DNA of 64,000 bases from the NCBI GenBank assembly GCA_017535315.1, contig JAFXUD010000003.1, positions 62,001-126,000 of the forward strand, in the 5' to 3' direction. Every line of letters begins with the position of its first letter. The first letter of the stretch is position 1. Both the position numbers and the translations under genes were made by a program. The stretch comes from Victivallales bacterium. GTDB lineage: Bacteria; Verrucomicrobiota; Lentisphaeria; Oligosphaerales; Oligosphaeraceae. The notes beneath the pieces are model-generated. The model had not been told where the DNA came from and did no database searches. It saw only the letters and a program-made list of their open reading frames with translations. Shown here piece by piece: positions 1 through 8,323 of the stretch.

Positions 1-140
1 CCAGCTCCTCCCTTCAGCCGTACTACGACCAGTACCTCTCCCCGCGCCTTGCCGTGGAGCACAAGAACACCACGCAGAATATCTTCGCGGGAGTCATGAC
101 ACCCGAGCAGGCCGCCGCAAAAATGGCCGAAAAGCACTAG
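1..140 (+). CDS. C-terminus of extracellular solute-binding protein (partial)
   Basis: An open frame enters from the left edge (codons in phase with position 3) and stops at 138-140. The last 45 residues include YYDQYLSPRLAVEHKNT and end GVMTPEQAAAKMAEKH. The 'G.MTPEQAA.KMAE' ending is the usual C-terminal helix of family 1 extracellular solute-binding proteins of sugar ABC importers, where a short linker precedes 'MTPEEAL..'. This points to a binding protein whose permeases lie outside the window, since no ABC permease follows downstream. The tail is short, so identity is inferred from the C-terminal motif only. Confidence 0.5.
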   Translation, partial: SSSLQPYYDQYLSPRLAVEHKNTTQNIFAGVMTPEQAAAKMAEKH

Positions 141-172
141 GGGCGGCAATGACGACCTTGCAAGTACTCTCT

Positions 173-373
173 ATGGGACGGGAGCGACGGGAGGGACGGG
201 AGCGACAGCGCAGAAAAATCCTGATATGGGACGGGAGCGACGGGAGGGACGGGAGCGACAGCGCAGAAAAATCCTGATATGGGACGGGAGCGACGGGAGA
301 GACGGGAGCGACAGCGCAGAATTCCTGTTGTCGTTCTCGCGTCCCTCCTGTCCCTCCCGTCGCTCCCGTCCCA
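173..373. repeat. Three 53-bp GGGACGGGAGCGAC tandem repeats plus an inverted arm
   Basis: Three tandem copies start at 173, 226 and 279 (period 53), each opening ATGGGACGGGAGCGACGGGA and ending near AGCGCAGAAAAATCCTGAT. After the third copy, 330-373 holds an imperfect inverted copy ending CGCTCCCGTCCCAT, so the transcript can fold into a long stem. The same word recurs at 21.8-22.0 kb and 31.4-31.5 kb. It fills the whole gap between the binding-protein stop and the next gene. Small open frames across it on both strands are low-complexity products of the repeat, not genes. Confidence 0.9.
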
Positions 374-444
374 TTAAGAGTCCTTGGAGCAATACCAGCT
401 TTGCCATCTAATAACAAGCACATTTCAGGAGTTTTTTAGCAAAC

Positions 445-2157
445 ATGAAAATCGGTTATTTCAAGCATTGGTTCCAGCCGCCGTACAGCTTTGTCACCTT
501 TTTGAAGGAGGAGTTCGGCATTGAGGCGGAGGAGATCGACTACAAGAAACGCGGCTACCTGGAAGGGTACGATGTCGTGCTGATTGAGCAGAATGGCTAC
601 AATGATTTCATTGAGAACGACGAGGCCTACTTCCGTGACTATATCAAGCGTGGCGGCATCTGCTGGTTCATGCACCAGGACTACCGTCGCTGGGCAAAGT
701 TCTTCCTGCCTGAAGAAGTCGGCTACCCGATGCTGGTGCATCGCTATGTGACCACCGTCGAGATGTCTGGCAGCACCTTCAAGTGCTATATGATGCCCAT
801 GGTCGAACCAGCTGGACGCCAGCTATTCGAGGTGCCAAACAAGATCAACCCAGAAGACATGGTCTATTGGCAGACGCCCGCCAACACCTTCGGGCTTGTG
901 GGTTCGGAGAAGGGACGTCCGCCTGAAATCGTCAAGTCTGCGGCTCTTTCCTGCGCGGTTGACTGCGACAAATGGGAGGTACTTGGCTCCTACATGGATC
1001 CCGTTGTGACGGATGGCGCACTGGTTCTGCAGGCGAAACACGGCGAGGGGCTCTACTTCTGGAGCCAGATTCTCTTCCCCGAGGTCAAGTGCGACACCGC
1101 TGAGCGTCCTTTTGCCTTCTGGCGCAAGTACGTGCCTAATGTGCTGGCACATTTCCAACGCTTCTTGGACAAGGATACCACGCCCTACATGCCGCCGCAA
1201 CCGCCTCCGCGCCAGCGGAAGCGCAACTACAAGATGGCCATCCATCTCCATTCTCTGGAATGGTATGGCGGCGACTCTTCGCTGGGCACCATCCTCGCGA
1301 TGATGCGCTACATGAAGTATGACATCGCCACCATCGCCATCAAGGATGCCGTCCCCTACCACGGAACACTGGACTTGAACCGCTTCTCCGATGACAAGCT
1401 GCTGATGCTTCATGGCCAGGAGTACCATCCGTTCAACTGGACGGAGGTGAACGCCATTTCAAACCACAATGCCTACCACATGCTTGCCATGGGGACCAAC
1501 GCCGACGCTTATAAGCCCGAGTTTACGCGCAGCTTCTTCAGCACGGAAGAGATCAAGGCATACCTGCACGAGGCCATCGACTATGTGCATGCGCAAGGCG
1601 GTGCGGTCTGCGCCACTCATCCCTACTTCGACTATTGGAAGAACTACGACTACGACGGCGTCGATAAGGAGCATCTGACCTCCCTAGAGGGTTCCATGTA
1701 CGAAAAGGTCTATGCGGAGGGACGGCACATCGCCATGATGAACTCCGTCGATTTGTTTGGCGTGGAACGCCTTGTTCACAACCTCGCTCAGAATTTCATT
1801 TACGTAGAAGGGGAACTGACACGCGATTCCGTGGTCGCCGCCATCCGCGCGGGGCACAACATCGCCGCCGCCTGGTTTGACGAGGTGGATGTGACGCTGG
1901 ACGACAAACTGCCTGGCGACACGGTGGAGCTCAAAGGTGACAGCGCCATTGCCATCCACGCCAAGGCACTGGATTCCAACATACGTAAGCTGCGCGTCTT
2001 CTCTGGCGGCGTAAAGGTACTGGAGAGGGATTTGGATGTGGCTGTGCTGGACGAGACCGTTTCCCTGGCGGGCCTTCTGCTGAAAACCTACGTGCGTGTG
2101 GAAATCGAGGGCGACAAGTCTACCACCATCGCCGTTACCACGCCATTCTATCTGTAG
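445..2157 (+). CDS. GATase1-like/PHP-like two-domain protein
   Basis: A 570-residue protein. Residues 1-230 resemble the class I glutamine-amidotransferase-like fold found in ThuA and similar proteins: a GYDVVLIEQ strand, then a YIKRGGICWFMHQD loop. From about residue 265 a PHP-like module begins with the metal-ligand motif HLHS, followed by GQEYHPFNW, SNHNAYH and a late THPYFDYW histidine, which suits a metal-dependent phosphoesterase. The last 100 residues look like a beta-sandwich. No signal peptide is evident, so it is probably cytoplasmic. AGGAG at 427-431 precedes the ATG by 13 bases. Substrate unknown; domain calls are from motifs. Confidence 0.6.
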   Translation: MKIGYFKHWFQPPYSFVTFLKEEFGIEAEEIDYKKRGYLEGYDVVLIEQNGYNDFIENDEAYFRDYIKRGGICWFMHQDYRRWAKFFLPEEVGYPMLVHRYVTTVEMSGSTFKCYMMPMVEPAGRQLFEVPNKINPEDMVYWQTPANTFGLVGSEKGRPPEIVKSAALSCAVDCDKWEVLGSYMDPVVTDGALVLQAKHGEGLYFWSQILFPEVKCDTAERPFAFWRKYVPNVLAHFQRFLDKDTTPYMPPQPPPRQRKRNYKMAIHLHSLEWYGGDSSLGTILAMMRYMKYDIATIAIKDAVPYHGTLDLNRFSDDKLLMLHGQEYHPFNWTEVNAISNHNAYHMLAMGTNADAYKPEFTRSFFSTEEIKAYLHEAIDYVHAQGGAVCATHPYFDYWKNYDYDGVDKEHLTSLEGSMYEKVYAEGRHIAMMNSVDLFGVERLVHNLAQNFIYVEGELTRDSVVAAIRAGHNIAAAWFDEVDVTLDDKLPGDTVELKGDSAIAIHAKALDSNIRKLRVFSGGVKVLERDLDVAVLDETVSLAGLLLKTYVRVEIEGDKSTTIAVTTPFYL

Positions 2158-2174
2158 CCCGTTGCTCCAATGGA

Positions 2175-2380
2175 CGGGGGGCTTATGCCCCCCGCGCCCC
2201 CCTGGTCTGTGGTGCATGGGGGCCTTCGCCCCCGCGCCCCCCCTGGTCTGTGGTGCATGGGGGCCTTCGCCCCCGCGCCCCCCCTGGTCTGTGGTGCATG
2301 GGGGCCTTCGCCCCCGCGCCCCCCTGGTCTGTGGTGCATGGGGGCCTTCGCCCCCGCGCCCCCCTGGTCTGTGGCGCACG
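2175..2380. repeat. 40-41 bp GC-rich tandem repeat array
   Basis: The word CTGGTCTGTGGTGCATGGGG starts at 2202, 2243, 2284 and 2324, with a diverged copy at 2364 (spacing 41, 41, 40, 40). Each unit contains the hairpin GGGGGCCTTCGCCCCC; the first unit has GGGGGGCTTATGCCCCCC instead. The array sits between the convergent ends of the PHP-like protein and the MFS transporter, so it may act as a bidirectional transcription barrier. It has no spacers, so it is not a CRISPR array. Open frames across it are artefacts. Confidence 0.9.
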
Positions 2381-2383
2381 GTA

Positions 2384-3655
2384 TTACTTTAACTCCTTGG
2401 CGATGTTTTTCCCATAGGATTCGCGGAGGAAGCAGGAAAGGGTGGCGGCGATAGCGCCAAGCACGAGGAAGACGGCAAAGACCGTCAGGTAGGAGTTGCG
2501 GCCATAGACCTTGATACCGTTGACGATGGTGGGCGGGAAGAGGTCCATCAGCTTACCGAGGAAGCCGCCGAAGACGGCGGTGACGAGATAGGCGAAGCAG
2601 TTGCTGACGCTCATGACAGTTCCGAAGCGGTGTTCCTCGTTGGCATCGCGGTACATGGCGACCGTCATGGAGCCGACGTTGCAGGAAAAGGCCTGGAAGA
2701 TGAATACGGCGATTGCAATGGCGGGTTTGTGGCAGTCGCATAGCAGCAGGATGGTCAGAGAGAGAGCTGTAATCATACATCCGAAGCCCTCGAACATCAG
2801 GAAGGGACGGCGGCGGTTTCCCCATAGGCGCGAGATATTGGCGACGATGAAGCCGTTGATGGAAGCGATGACCATGGTGATGGTCAATACGGTACCCGCG
2901 CTTGCGGCGCTTATGCCACAGTAGTCCTCGAGGAATTTTTTGCCGATGACAGACTGGAAGGCGTAGTATGTCCCGAAGGCGATGCCACACATGCCAATCT
3001 GCGCCAGGTTGTGCTTGCGTTTCAGCACTTCAATGTATGGCACAGGGCTGAACTTGACCTCCTTGCGCACGGGCGGAAGGCTGGACGGGATGTAGATGAC
3101 GACATAGATGAGGTAGGAGATGGCGACGCCGATGCCTGCCCAGAGCATCATCGTGTGGTAACCATAGCGGGGAACCGCCGCCATAAACGGGCGGGTGCCT
3201 GTTACGCTGCCCGAATAGCCGAGGAAGAGCAATACGCCCATTAGAAGAGGCAGGGAATCGGGCACGATGCGGTTGATTTCCTTTACGGCGCTGAGATAGA
3301 CGGTGGCGGCCCCTATGCCTGTCAACGCACGGCTCACCATCAGGAGGGTAAAGGAGTTTTCATACGCGGAAAGCAGAGAACCAACGCAGAAGAGGATGCC
3401 GCCGACGGCGATGACGCGCGCACCGCAGTAGCGGTCGGCCAGAAGCCCCGTCACCAACTGCATGATGGCATAGGAGTACATAAAGGCCGCACCGAGGGCA
3501 GTCACGGCGGCGGCGTTCCCGTTGAAAATCCGCTGGAGTTCGTTGAAGGTCGCCGCAGGTACCAGAACCTTTTGGAGGTTAGCGAAGTAATAGACACAGG
3601 AGATTCCCAGAAGGAGAATCCATCCGAGCAGAGAGGCTTTTTTTGTCGTGTTCAT
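2384..3655 (-). CDS. Major facilitator superfamily transporter
   Basis: A 423-residue inner-membrane protein with about 12 hydrophobic segments (first ASLLGWILLLGISCVYYFANL) and the MFS loop 2-3 signature in the form GLLADRYCGARV. Its layout resembles the ACS/UhpC-GlpT branch, but the substrate cannot be read. The start is placed at MNTTKK because AGG in AAAATAGGTATT sits at ribosome-binding distance; a longer frame adds 15 residues that overlap the previous gene. It begins 5 bp after the stop of the large secreted protein, so the two are almost certainly co-transcribed and may be translationally coupled, suggesting uptake of what that protein binds or releases. Confidence 0.85.
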   Translation of the reverse strand: MNTTKKASLLGWILLLGISCVYYFANLQKVLVPAATFNELQRIFNGNAAAVTALGAAFMYSYAIMQLVTGLLADRYCGARVIAVGGILFCVGSLLSAYENSFTLLMVSRALTGIGAATVYLSAVKEINRIVPDSLPLLMGVLLFLGYSGSVTGTRPFMAAVPRYGYHTMMLWAGIGVAISYLIYVVIYIPSSLPPVRKEVKFSPVPYIEVLKRKHNLAQIGMCGIAFGTYYAFQSVIGKKFLEDYCGISAASAGTVLTITMVIASINGFIVANISRLWGNRRRPFLMFEGFGCMITALSLTILLLCDCHKPAIAIAVFIFQAFSCNVGSMTVAMYRDANEEHRFGTVMSVSNCFAYLVTAVFGGFLGKLMDLFPPTIVNGIKVYGRNSYLTVFAVFLVLGAIAATLSCFLRESYGKNIAKELK

Positions 3656-3660
3656 AATAC

Positions 3661-6600
3661 CTATTTTGTGATAATCTTGCAATGCGCGGCAGGACTCCAC
3701 TTGCCGTCTGGAGAGTGTGCACGAAGGTGGAGGTACCAGGTGCCTGGCTTCACGTCCTTGAATACAGTGGTGGTCTCCTTGGTCATGACAGTCTCAGGCG
3801 GGATGGTTGTTTGGGCTTGGTCAAAGACGTATGAGTAGCCATCGGCGGGAAGGCTGCCGACGGGCATCCGCCACTCAAAGGAGGGCGTGGCATCGGTGGG
3901 CGAGTAGATGGTGAAGTTGTCGATGAGAAAGCGTGCGCCATGCGGGGTGTCGTAGCCATGGCCGTTGTGGACGGTTGACCAGGTGCAGAGCTCTGCGGCG
4001 GAGAGGTCGCCTGGTGCCTTGCCGCCAAAGCGTTTTTCCGTGAGCATCTCCAGGAAGTTGAACTCCACGTGATGCCACTTGCCATCTTGGACGGCCCAAG
4101 GGGTGCGCCCGACCACACTGCTGTGGAAGTAGTTGCCAGGCGCATTGGGGCCCGTCCACTCCACAACGGTCATGACATCGTTGACCAGCAGCTCCAGGAC
4201 GAGCTGGCAGCCAGGCGTCTTGAAGCAGTAGTCGAATGAGATGCAGGGCCAGCGGTTGGGGCTCCAGTGCTTGCGGCGGAAATACATCGAGCAGAAGTCG
4301 TGCCTTTCGAGGTTGGTGATTTCCGCAGAGGCCTCACCTGTGGCGGCATCCTCCGTGGTGGGGGAGAGCCAGCATTCGCGGCGTATGCACATGTCCTCCA
4401 TGTCGGCGAGACGGTCTGAACAGCCTGGCTGGCGTTCCATGGTCGTGCGGCAGAGGCGGTCGGTGGGGATGTAGGAGATGGTCGGCGCAAGCAGTTCGGT
4501 TGGCGCTGGCTTGTCGGTGGGTGGTACAGCATGCGGTTCAGCTGTTTTCACGACAGTGAAGCGTTGCGGGCGCCCCAGCGAGCCGTTCTTGAAACGCGGT
4601 TGCAACTCGACAGTGGATTTGCCATCGGGGAGAGTGTTCAGCACGGCGGAAGCGCCATCGGTGAAGTTCTCGCTCCATTTGGTGTCGACGAGCCGCCAAC
4701 GGTAGGCGACAATGGGATTCTCCGCCGAGGACGAGATGAGTTCAATGGCCTGCGTGGGTGTGAGGGCGGGTATGAGCTGGAATTCGTCGAGGTGGTAGGC
4801 GAGACGCTGGCGTGTGGACATATTGCCGCTGTCCGCGATAAGAAGGGTATCGATACGTCCGTCCTTGCCGATGTACTTCGTGAGTAGGGCGGCGAGGTCG
4901 ATTGAGATGGCATGCCATTGATTGTCTGATGGTGGGATTTGGCTGCCGACGACCGTCCAGGAGCTGGATGCATTTGGCGTCATGTCGATGTCGAAGTGCC
5001 TGTCTGCGGAGATGATGGAGATGTGCGTTTCAAGGCCGACAGGATGGCGCAGCTGAAAGGTGAGTTGTGGGAAGGCGTCAATGGTAAAGGGGGTGGAGAC
5101 CAGCGTGGCGCCAGCTGGACCATCGACCCGCTGGTTGAGCAACTTCAACGAGCGGGAGCCTGAAGCTGGTTTGCTGCCGTCCAGGGAAAGTGCGGCTCCG
5201 TCATGTCCGCCGAAGCGGCGGCAGTCTCCGAAGCTGTCTTCAAAGTGGTTGACGAAGTACACTCCGTTGATTCGTGGATACCAGGTGGTGGAAGGAGCGA
5301 TAGGCAAGCCTGTTTCTACGATGAGTTCACTAACGTCGAAATAGGCGCCTGGCTGGTTGATGCCAATGCCGCCAATTTCCTCCAACGTGTGGAAGGGAGT
5401 GGCGATGACAATGCGATCGATATTCAGTTTGAGGCCGTCTGGGAAGGCCCTGATGAGCTCTTCGGCGGGCGCGAAACGCACCTCCTGCCAGCCGTCGCCA
5501 AGCTCTTTGATTTGCGGTGTTACCCCCCCCAGAGCATAGTCGTGAGGTTGTGTGTCGGGCATCAAGGGCACTTCAAGCACTTGGTCGCGCACGGAAAGGA
5601 AAAGTGCCAAGCTGGTGTTTGGCCCTGGACGCCACTTGAAGGAGAACGTTGGATTCTGGTACACGTCGATGGAATCGTCGCTAAGGACTGCCTGGAAGAG
5701 GCCTCCATTCTCAGGGTTGCAGAAATGGCGCGTGCCACCAGGTATCTTCTCCGTCTCCTGGATAGGCTTTTTGGCCTTGGCCGCACCATTGGAGTTCTGG
5801 TAAGAAAGTGTGGCGCGAGCGATGGAGAGGCCGTTATTCTCCCAGGTCCAGATACCGAACTGTCCGTTTTGGCCATTGCTGGCGTCATCTGTCTCGAAGA
5901 TGCGTTTCAACCCATCGTAGTGACCCTCGCCGCTATGGGTGGCGGCATCAATGAGGATCTTGCCATTGCGGCGCTGGACGCGTATGTGCTGCCAGACCTG
6001 CGTCATCTTGTGATACCAGTCGTTAATGCGTGAACGAAGGGTATCGTCAACCCGTTCTGCATTGGCAACCAGTTCCTTGTTCTTCCAGAAGAGGCGCGAG
6101 GGGATGTCATAGGTACCATACGAGAAGGTGTAGCCTGAGCCAAGGTTCTGGCCATCGGCGCAGAAGGCGACGTTCAAACTGACGGGCCAGGAGAAGTGCG
6201 CCCGCTGAGGGGTTCCCTCCATCGGGGCGGCGAAGAGCTCTAGGTCGAAATCGCCCTCTATCTGGCGCAGATTCCAGAGTGCTGCGCGTGCGCTTTCGCA
6301 TTCCACGACGCCTTTGGGACCGCGTCCGCCATAGAAGGACCATCTAGGGACACACGCCCAACGGTGAGTACCCTGCCAGCGGCCAGACTGGGCGTACCAG
6401 GCTGCGGGAGCGTTTTCAAAGCTGTAGTCGAGGCGGTGGGAGGACATGACGAGCGCGGTGTCCCGCCAGTCGGGATGGTGAAGGGAACGTCCAAGGTTGG
6501 CCGTTCCGAAATCGACTCCCATCATGCCGCTTGCGATTGGGTTTGAATCCTTCCATTCAAGAAGATTTAGTCCGTTCATCTCCAAGGTGATGACGCCATT

Positions 6601-7980
6601 GTCCGCTGCGGCTTTCAGGCTGGTAAGCTCCTTTGCGTCGAGTTTGCAGGTGGTGCAGGATGTGCCTTCCTTAGAGAGCGTTGCTTCGAATAACGGTTTC
6701 TTTGGGGCGGGTTGCTTGATTTCCAAAAGGTAGCCGCTGGTAGGGGTGGCCTCGTCAGAAAAGAGCCGTATGCGGAGGGTGCCTGGCCAGCGGAAGCGCG
6801 GACCTCGCTGCCAGGAGAGGGCCATGTCGTTGAAGAGGCGGCTGCGGAACCAGAGCATGTCGTCCGCCCCAGTGCTCCAGAAACTGCGAGGATGTGCCCA
6901 GGAAGCCATGTGCGCGTCTGTTAGAAAGTGCTTTCCAGAGAAATCTGACCACTGCTGTTCGCAGGGACCGAAGGGGGCGGGACGGTCTGGACGGCAGTCT
7001 TCTGGTTGGGCGCTGTGAACGGTGACATCGTCGAAATAGACCTGCGATGCGTGGTCGAGGGTAATGCCGACGCGTCCGCAGATAGCCTGTGCGTCCGTCA
7101 CCTCGATGAGGTTCACGCCACTGATTGCTGCCAATATTTTTCCACCTGTCGTGACCACGTCAAGCCGTGTCCACGCGCCAGGGGAGAAACTGCCATTGGC
7201 AGATGCTATGGTAATGGGCTTGCCACGTCGAACGCGGAGGATTTCGCAGGCGCCGTCGCTGTTGACGGTAAAGGCGTGGTAGTTGTCCTTGTCAAGCCAG
7301 TTGAAGAGCAGGCCGATAGTACCATTTCGCTCCGCGCTTTGAAAGGAGGCCCCGATTCGCACGTCCCTCCAGAACCAGCAGGAAGCCTTCGCAAGTGCGA
7401 CTCCTGGCCCGTCAGGGGAGGAGGACCAGAGCTGAAACGCGCTCTGGCTACTGCCTGGATTGCGGTTCATGTTCACCTCGAAGGCACCTGACAGCACCGT
7501 CCACTGGGAATCGTCGGCATCCGTTTCCACGCGCGCGAAATCATCGCTGAACTCGATGGGGGCCAGTTTCTGGATGCGGCATTTTCCCTTCTGCTGAATG
7601 GCATTTGATGGTGTAAAAGATACATCGGGACGGTTCTTCAGCGGGATGCCATTAAGCGTGCCAACTAGCCTTCCGTTTAATGCAATATCTGTTTTGTCAT
7701 CATCTATCCACAACTGAATGCTTCCACCGCCAATTTGTGCACCAGAACTTGGACAATACAGCAGTTTTGAGCCTTTGCCGTCGTAAAGCTCCGATGAATA
7801 CCGCGTCATAAATAACTGAAATAGAATCTGCCCGTTTCTCTCTTTGATTTGCAATTCAGCCTTATCCTTTGAAGAGAGGCGCTTGGCAACGGTATAATCA
7901 CAGACAACAGCATAGCCGCCTTCTACGTGCAAGGATAATATGAATATAAGAAATAATATGAGAAAAACTCTAATATTCAT
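3661..7980 (-). CDS. Very large secreted protein with concanavalin/LamG-like modules
   Basis: 1439 residues from the ATG at 7980, beginning with a hydrophobic signal sequence (MNIRVFLILFLIFILSLHVE). Several modules with the pattern FSDDFARVETDADDSQWTV, YYFDDVTVHS-like strands and 'GPWTRLDVV'-type turns recur, as in concanavalin A-like/DUF1080-type sandwiches; some 900-1250 segments have carbohydrate-binding-like jelly-roll patterns (FHLDEFQLIPA, FLIDNFTIYSP). The C-terminus ends in a fibronectin-like FKDVKPGTWYLHLRAHSPDG strand set. No catalytic signature was recognised. Probably an exported glycan-binding or structural protein partnered with the downstream MFS transporter. Shine-Dalgarno is weak. 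Whether it is anchored is unknown. Confidence 0.6.
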   Translation of the reverse strand: MNIRVFLILFLIFILSLHVEGGYAVVCDYTVAKRLSSKDKAELQIKERNGQILFQLFMTRYSSELYDGKGSKLLYCPSSGAQIGGGSIQLWIDDDKTDIALNGRLVGTLNGIPLKNRPDVSFTPSNAIQQKGKCRIQKLAPIEFSDDFARVETDADDSQWTVLSGAFEVNMNRNPGSSQSAFQLWSSSPDGPGVALAKASCWFWRDVRIGASFQSAERNGTIGLLFNWLDKDNYHAFTVNSDGACEILRVRRGKPITIASANGSFSPGAWTRLDVVTTGGKILAAISGVNLIEVTDAQAICGRVGITLDHASQVYFDDVTVHSAQPEDCRPDRPAPFGPCEQQWSDFSGKHFLTDAHMASWAHPRSFWSTGADDMLWFRSRLFNDMALSWQRGPRFRWPGTLRIRLFSDEATPTSGYLLEIKQPAPKKPLFEATLSKEGTSCTTCKLDAKELTSLKAAADNGVITLEMNGLNLLEWKDSNPIASGMMGVDFGTANLGRSLHHPDWRDTALVMSSHRLDYSFENAPAAWYAQSGRWQGTHRWACVPRWSFYGGRGPKGVVECESARAALWNLRQIEGDFDLELFAAPMEGTPQRAHFSWPVSLNVAFCADGQNLGSGYTFSYGTYDIPSRLFWKNKELVANAERVDDTLRSRINDWYHKMTQVWQHIRVQRRNGKILIDAATHSGEGHYDGLKRIFETDDASNGQNGQFGIWTWENNGLSIARATLSYQNSNGAAKAKKPIQETEKIPGGTRHFCNPENGGLFQAVLSDDSIDVYQNPTFSFKWRPGPNTSLALFLSVRDQVLEVPLMPDTQPHDYALGGVTPQIKELGDGWQEVRFAPAEELIRAFPDGLKLNIDRIVIATPFHTLEEIGGIGINQPGAYFDVSELIVETGLPIAPSTTWYPRINGVYFVNHFEDSFGDCRRFGGHDGAALSLDGSKPASGSRSLKLLNQRVDGPAGATLVSTPFTIDAFPQLTFQLRHPVGLETHISIISADRHFDIDMTPNASSSWTVVGSQIPPSDNQWHAISIDLAALLTKYIGKDGRIDTLLIADSGNMSTRQRLAYHLDEFQLIPALTPTQAIELISSSAENPIVAYRWRLVDTKWSENFTDGASAVLNTLPDGKSTVELQPRFKNGSLGRPQRFTVVKTAEPHAVPPTDKPAPTELLAPTISYIPTDRLCRTTMERQPGCSDRLADMEDMCIRRECWLSPTTEDAATGEASAEITNLERHDFCSMYFRRKHWSPNRWPCISFDYCFKTPGCQLVLELLVNDVMTVVEWTGPNAPGNYFHSSVVGRTPWAVQDGKWHHVEFNFLEMLTEKRFGGKAPGDLSAAELCTWSTVHNGHGYDTPHGARFLIDNFTIYSPTDATPSFEWRMPVGSLPADGYSYVFDQAQTTIPPETVMTKETTTVFKDVKPGTWYLHLRAHSPDGKWSPAAHCKIITK

Positions 7981-8040
7981 TTTTAGAATTGCATTATGAT
8001 ATTTTTGGAAATATATTAATGCAGTTGGCAAATTTTGCAG

Positions 8041-8238
8041 TAACTATTCAGAAGGGTAAGCCGCGTAGCGGCGGCAAGAACATAGCCGTGGGTGAAGCGA
8101 GCGCCTTTGGCGCGAGCAAAACCCACGGGCAGGCGATAACCCCAGTTCCTTTGCGCCGTGCCGCGTAGCGAAGCGGAGCGGCAAGGCGCAGAAAAGTTGG
8201 CGGTCTGTGCCAATATGATCCCCTTCTGAATGATTTCG
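8041..8238. mobile_element. MITE-like repeat, copy A, with 8-bp target duplication
   Basis: A 198-bp non-coding element flanked by the direct repeat TTTTGCAG (8033-8040 and 8239-8246). Inside the ends lies an inverted pair, ATTCAGAAGGG on the left and CCCCTTCTGAAT on the right. The core carries the family hallmarks: GCCGCGTAGCGGCGGCAAGA, CATAGCCGTGGGTG, AAACCCACGGGC, and TGCGCCGTGCCGCGTAGC ahead of GCGGCAAGGCGCA. It lies in the promoter region between the large secreted protein and the yifB gene. No transposase is present, so any mobility would be in trans. Its terminal sequence differs from copies C and D. Confidence 0.75.
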
Positions 8239-8323
8239 TTTTGCAGTTGAAAAAGGTGGCAGCCGAGAAGAGCTCGGCAACGTGAAAAGAATTACAATAT
8301 TTTAAACGAACGAAGGAGTGAAA

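Noticed and set aside
1684-2379. Minus-strand 231-residue frame overlapping the PHP-like gene and the tandem array
   Set aside because: Its N-terminal half (HRPGGRGGEGPHAPQTRG) is the translated GC-rich tandem repeat and the rest is antisense to a well-supported gene.
2175-2380. Possible CRISPR array
   Set aside because: Repeats are directly adjacent, with no distinct spacers and no cas genes in the window.
5203-6033. Plus-strand 276-residue frame inside the large secreted protein
   Set aside because: It is a codon-phase shadow on the opposite strand of a 1439-residue gene, with no motif or ribosome site.
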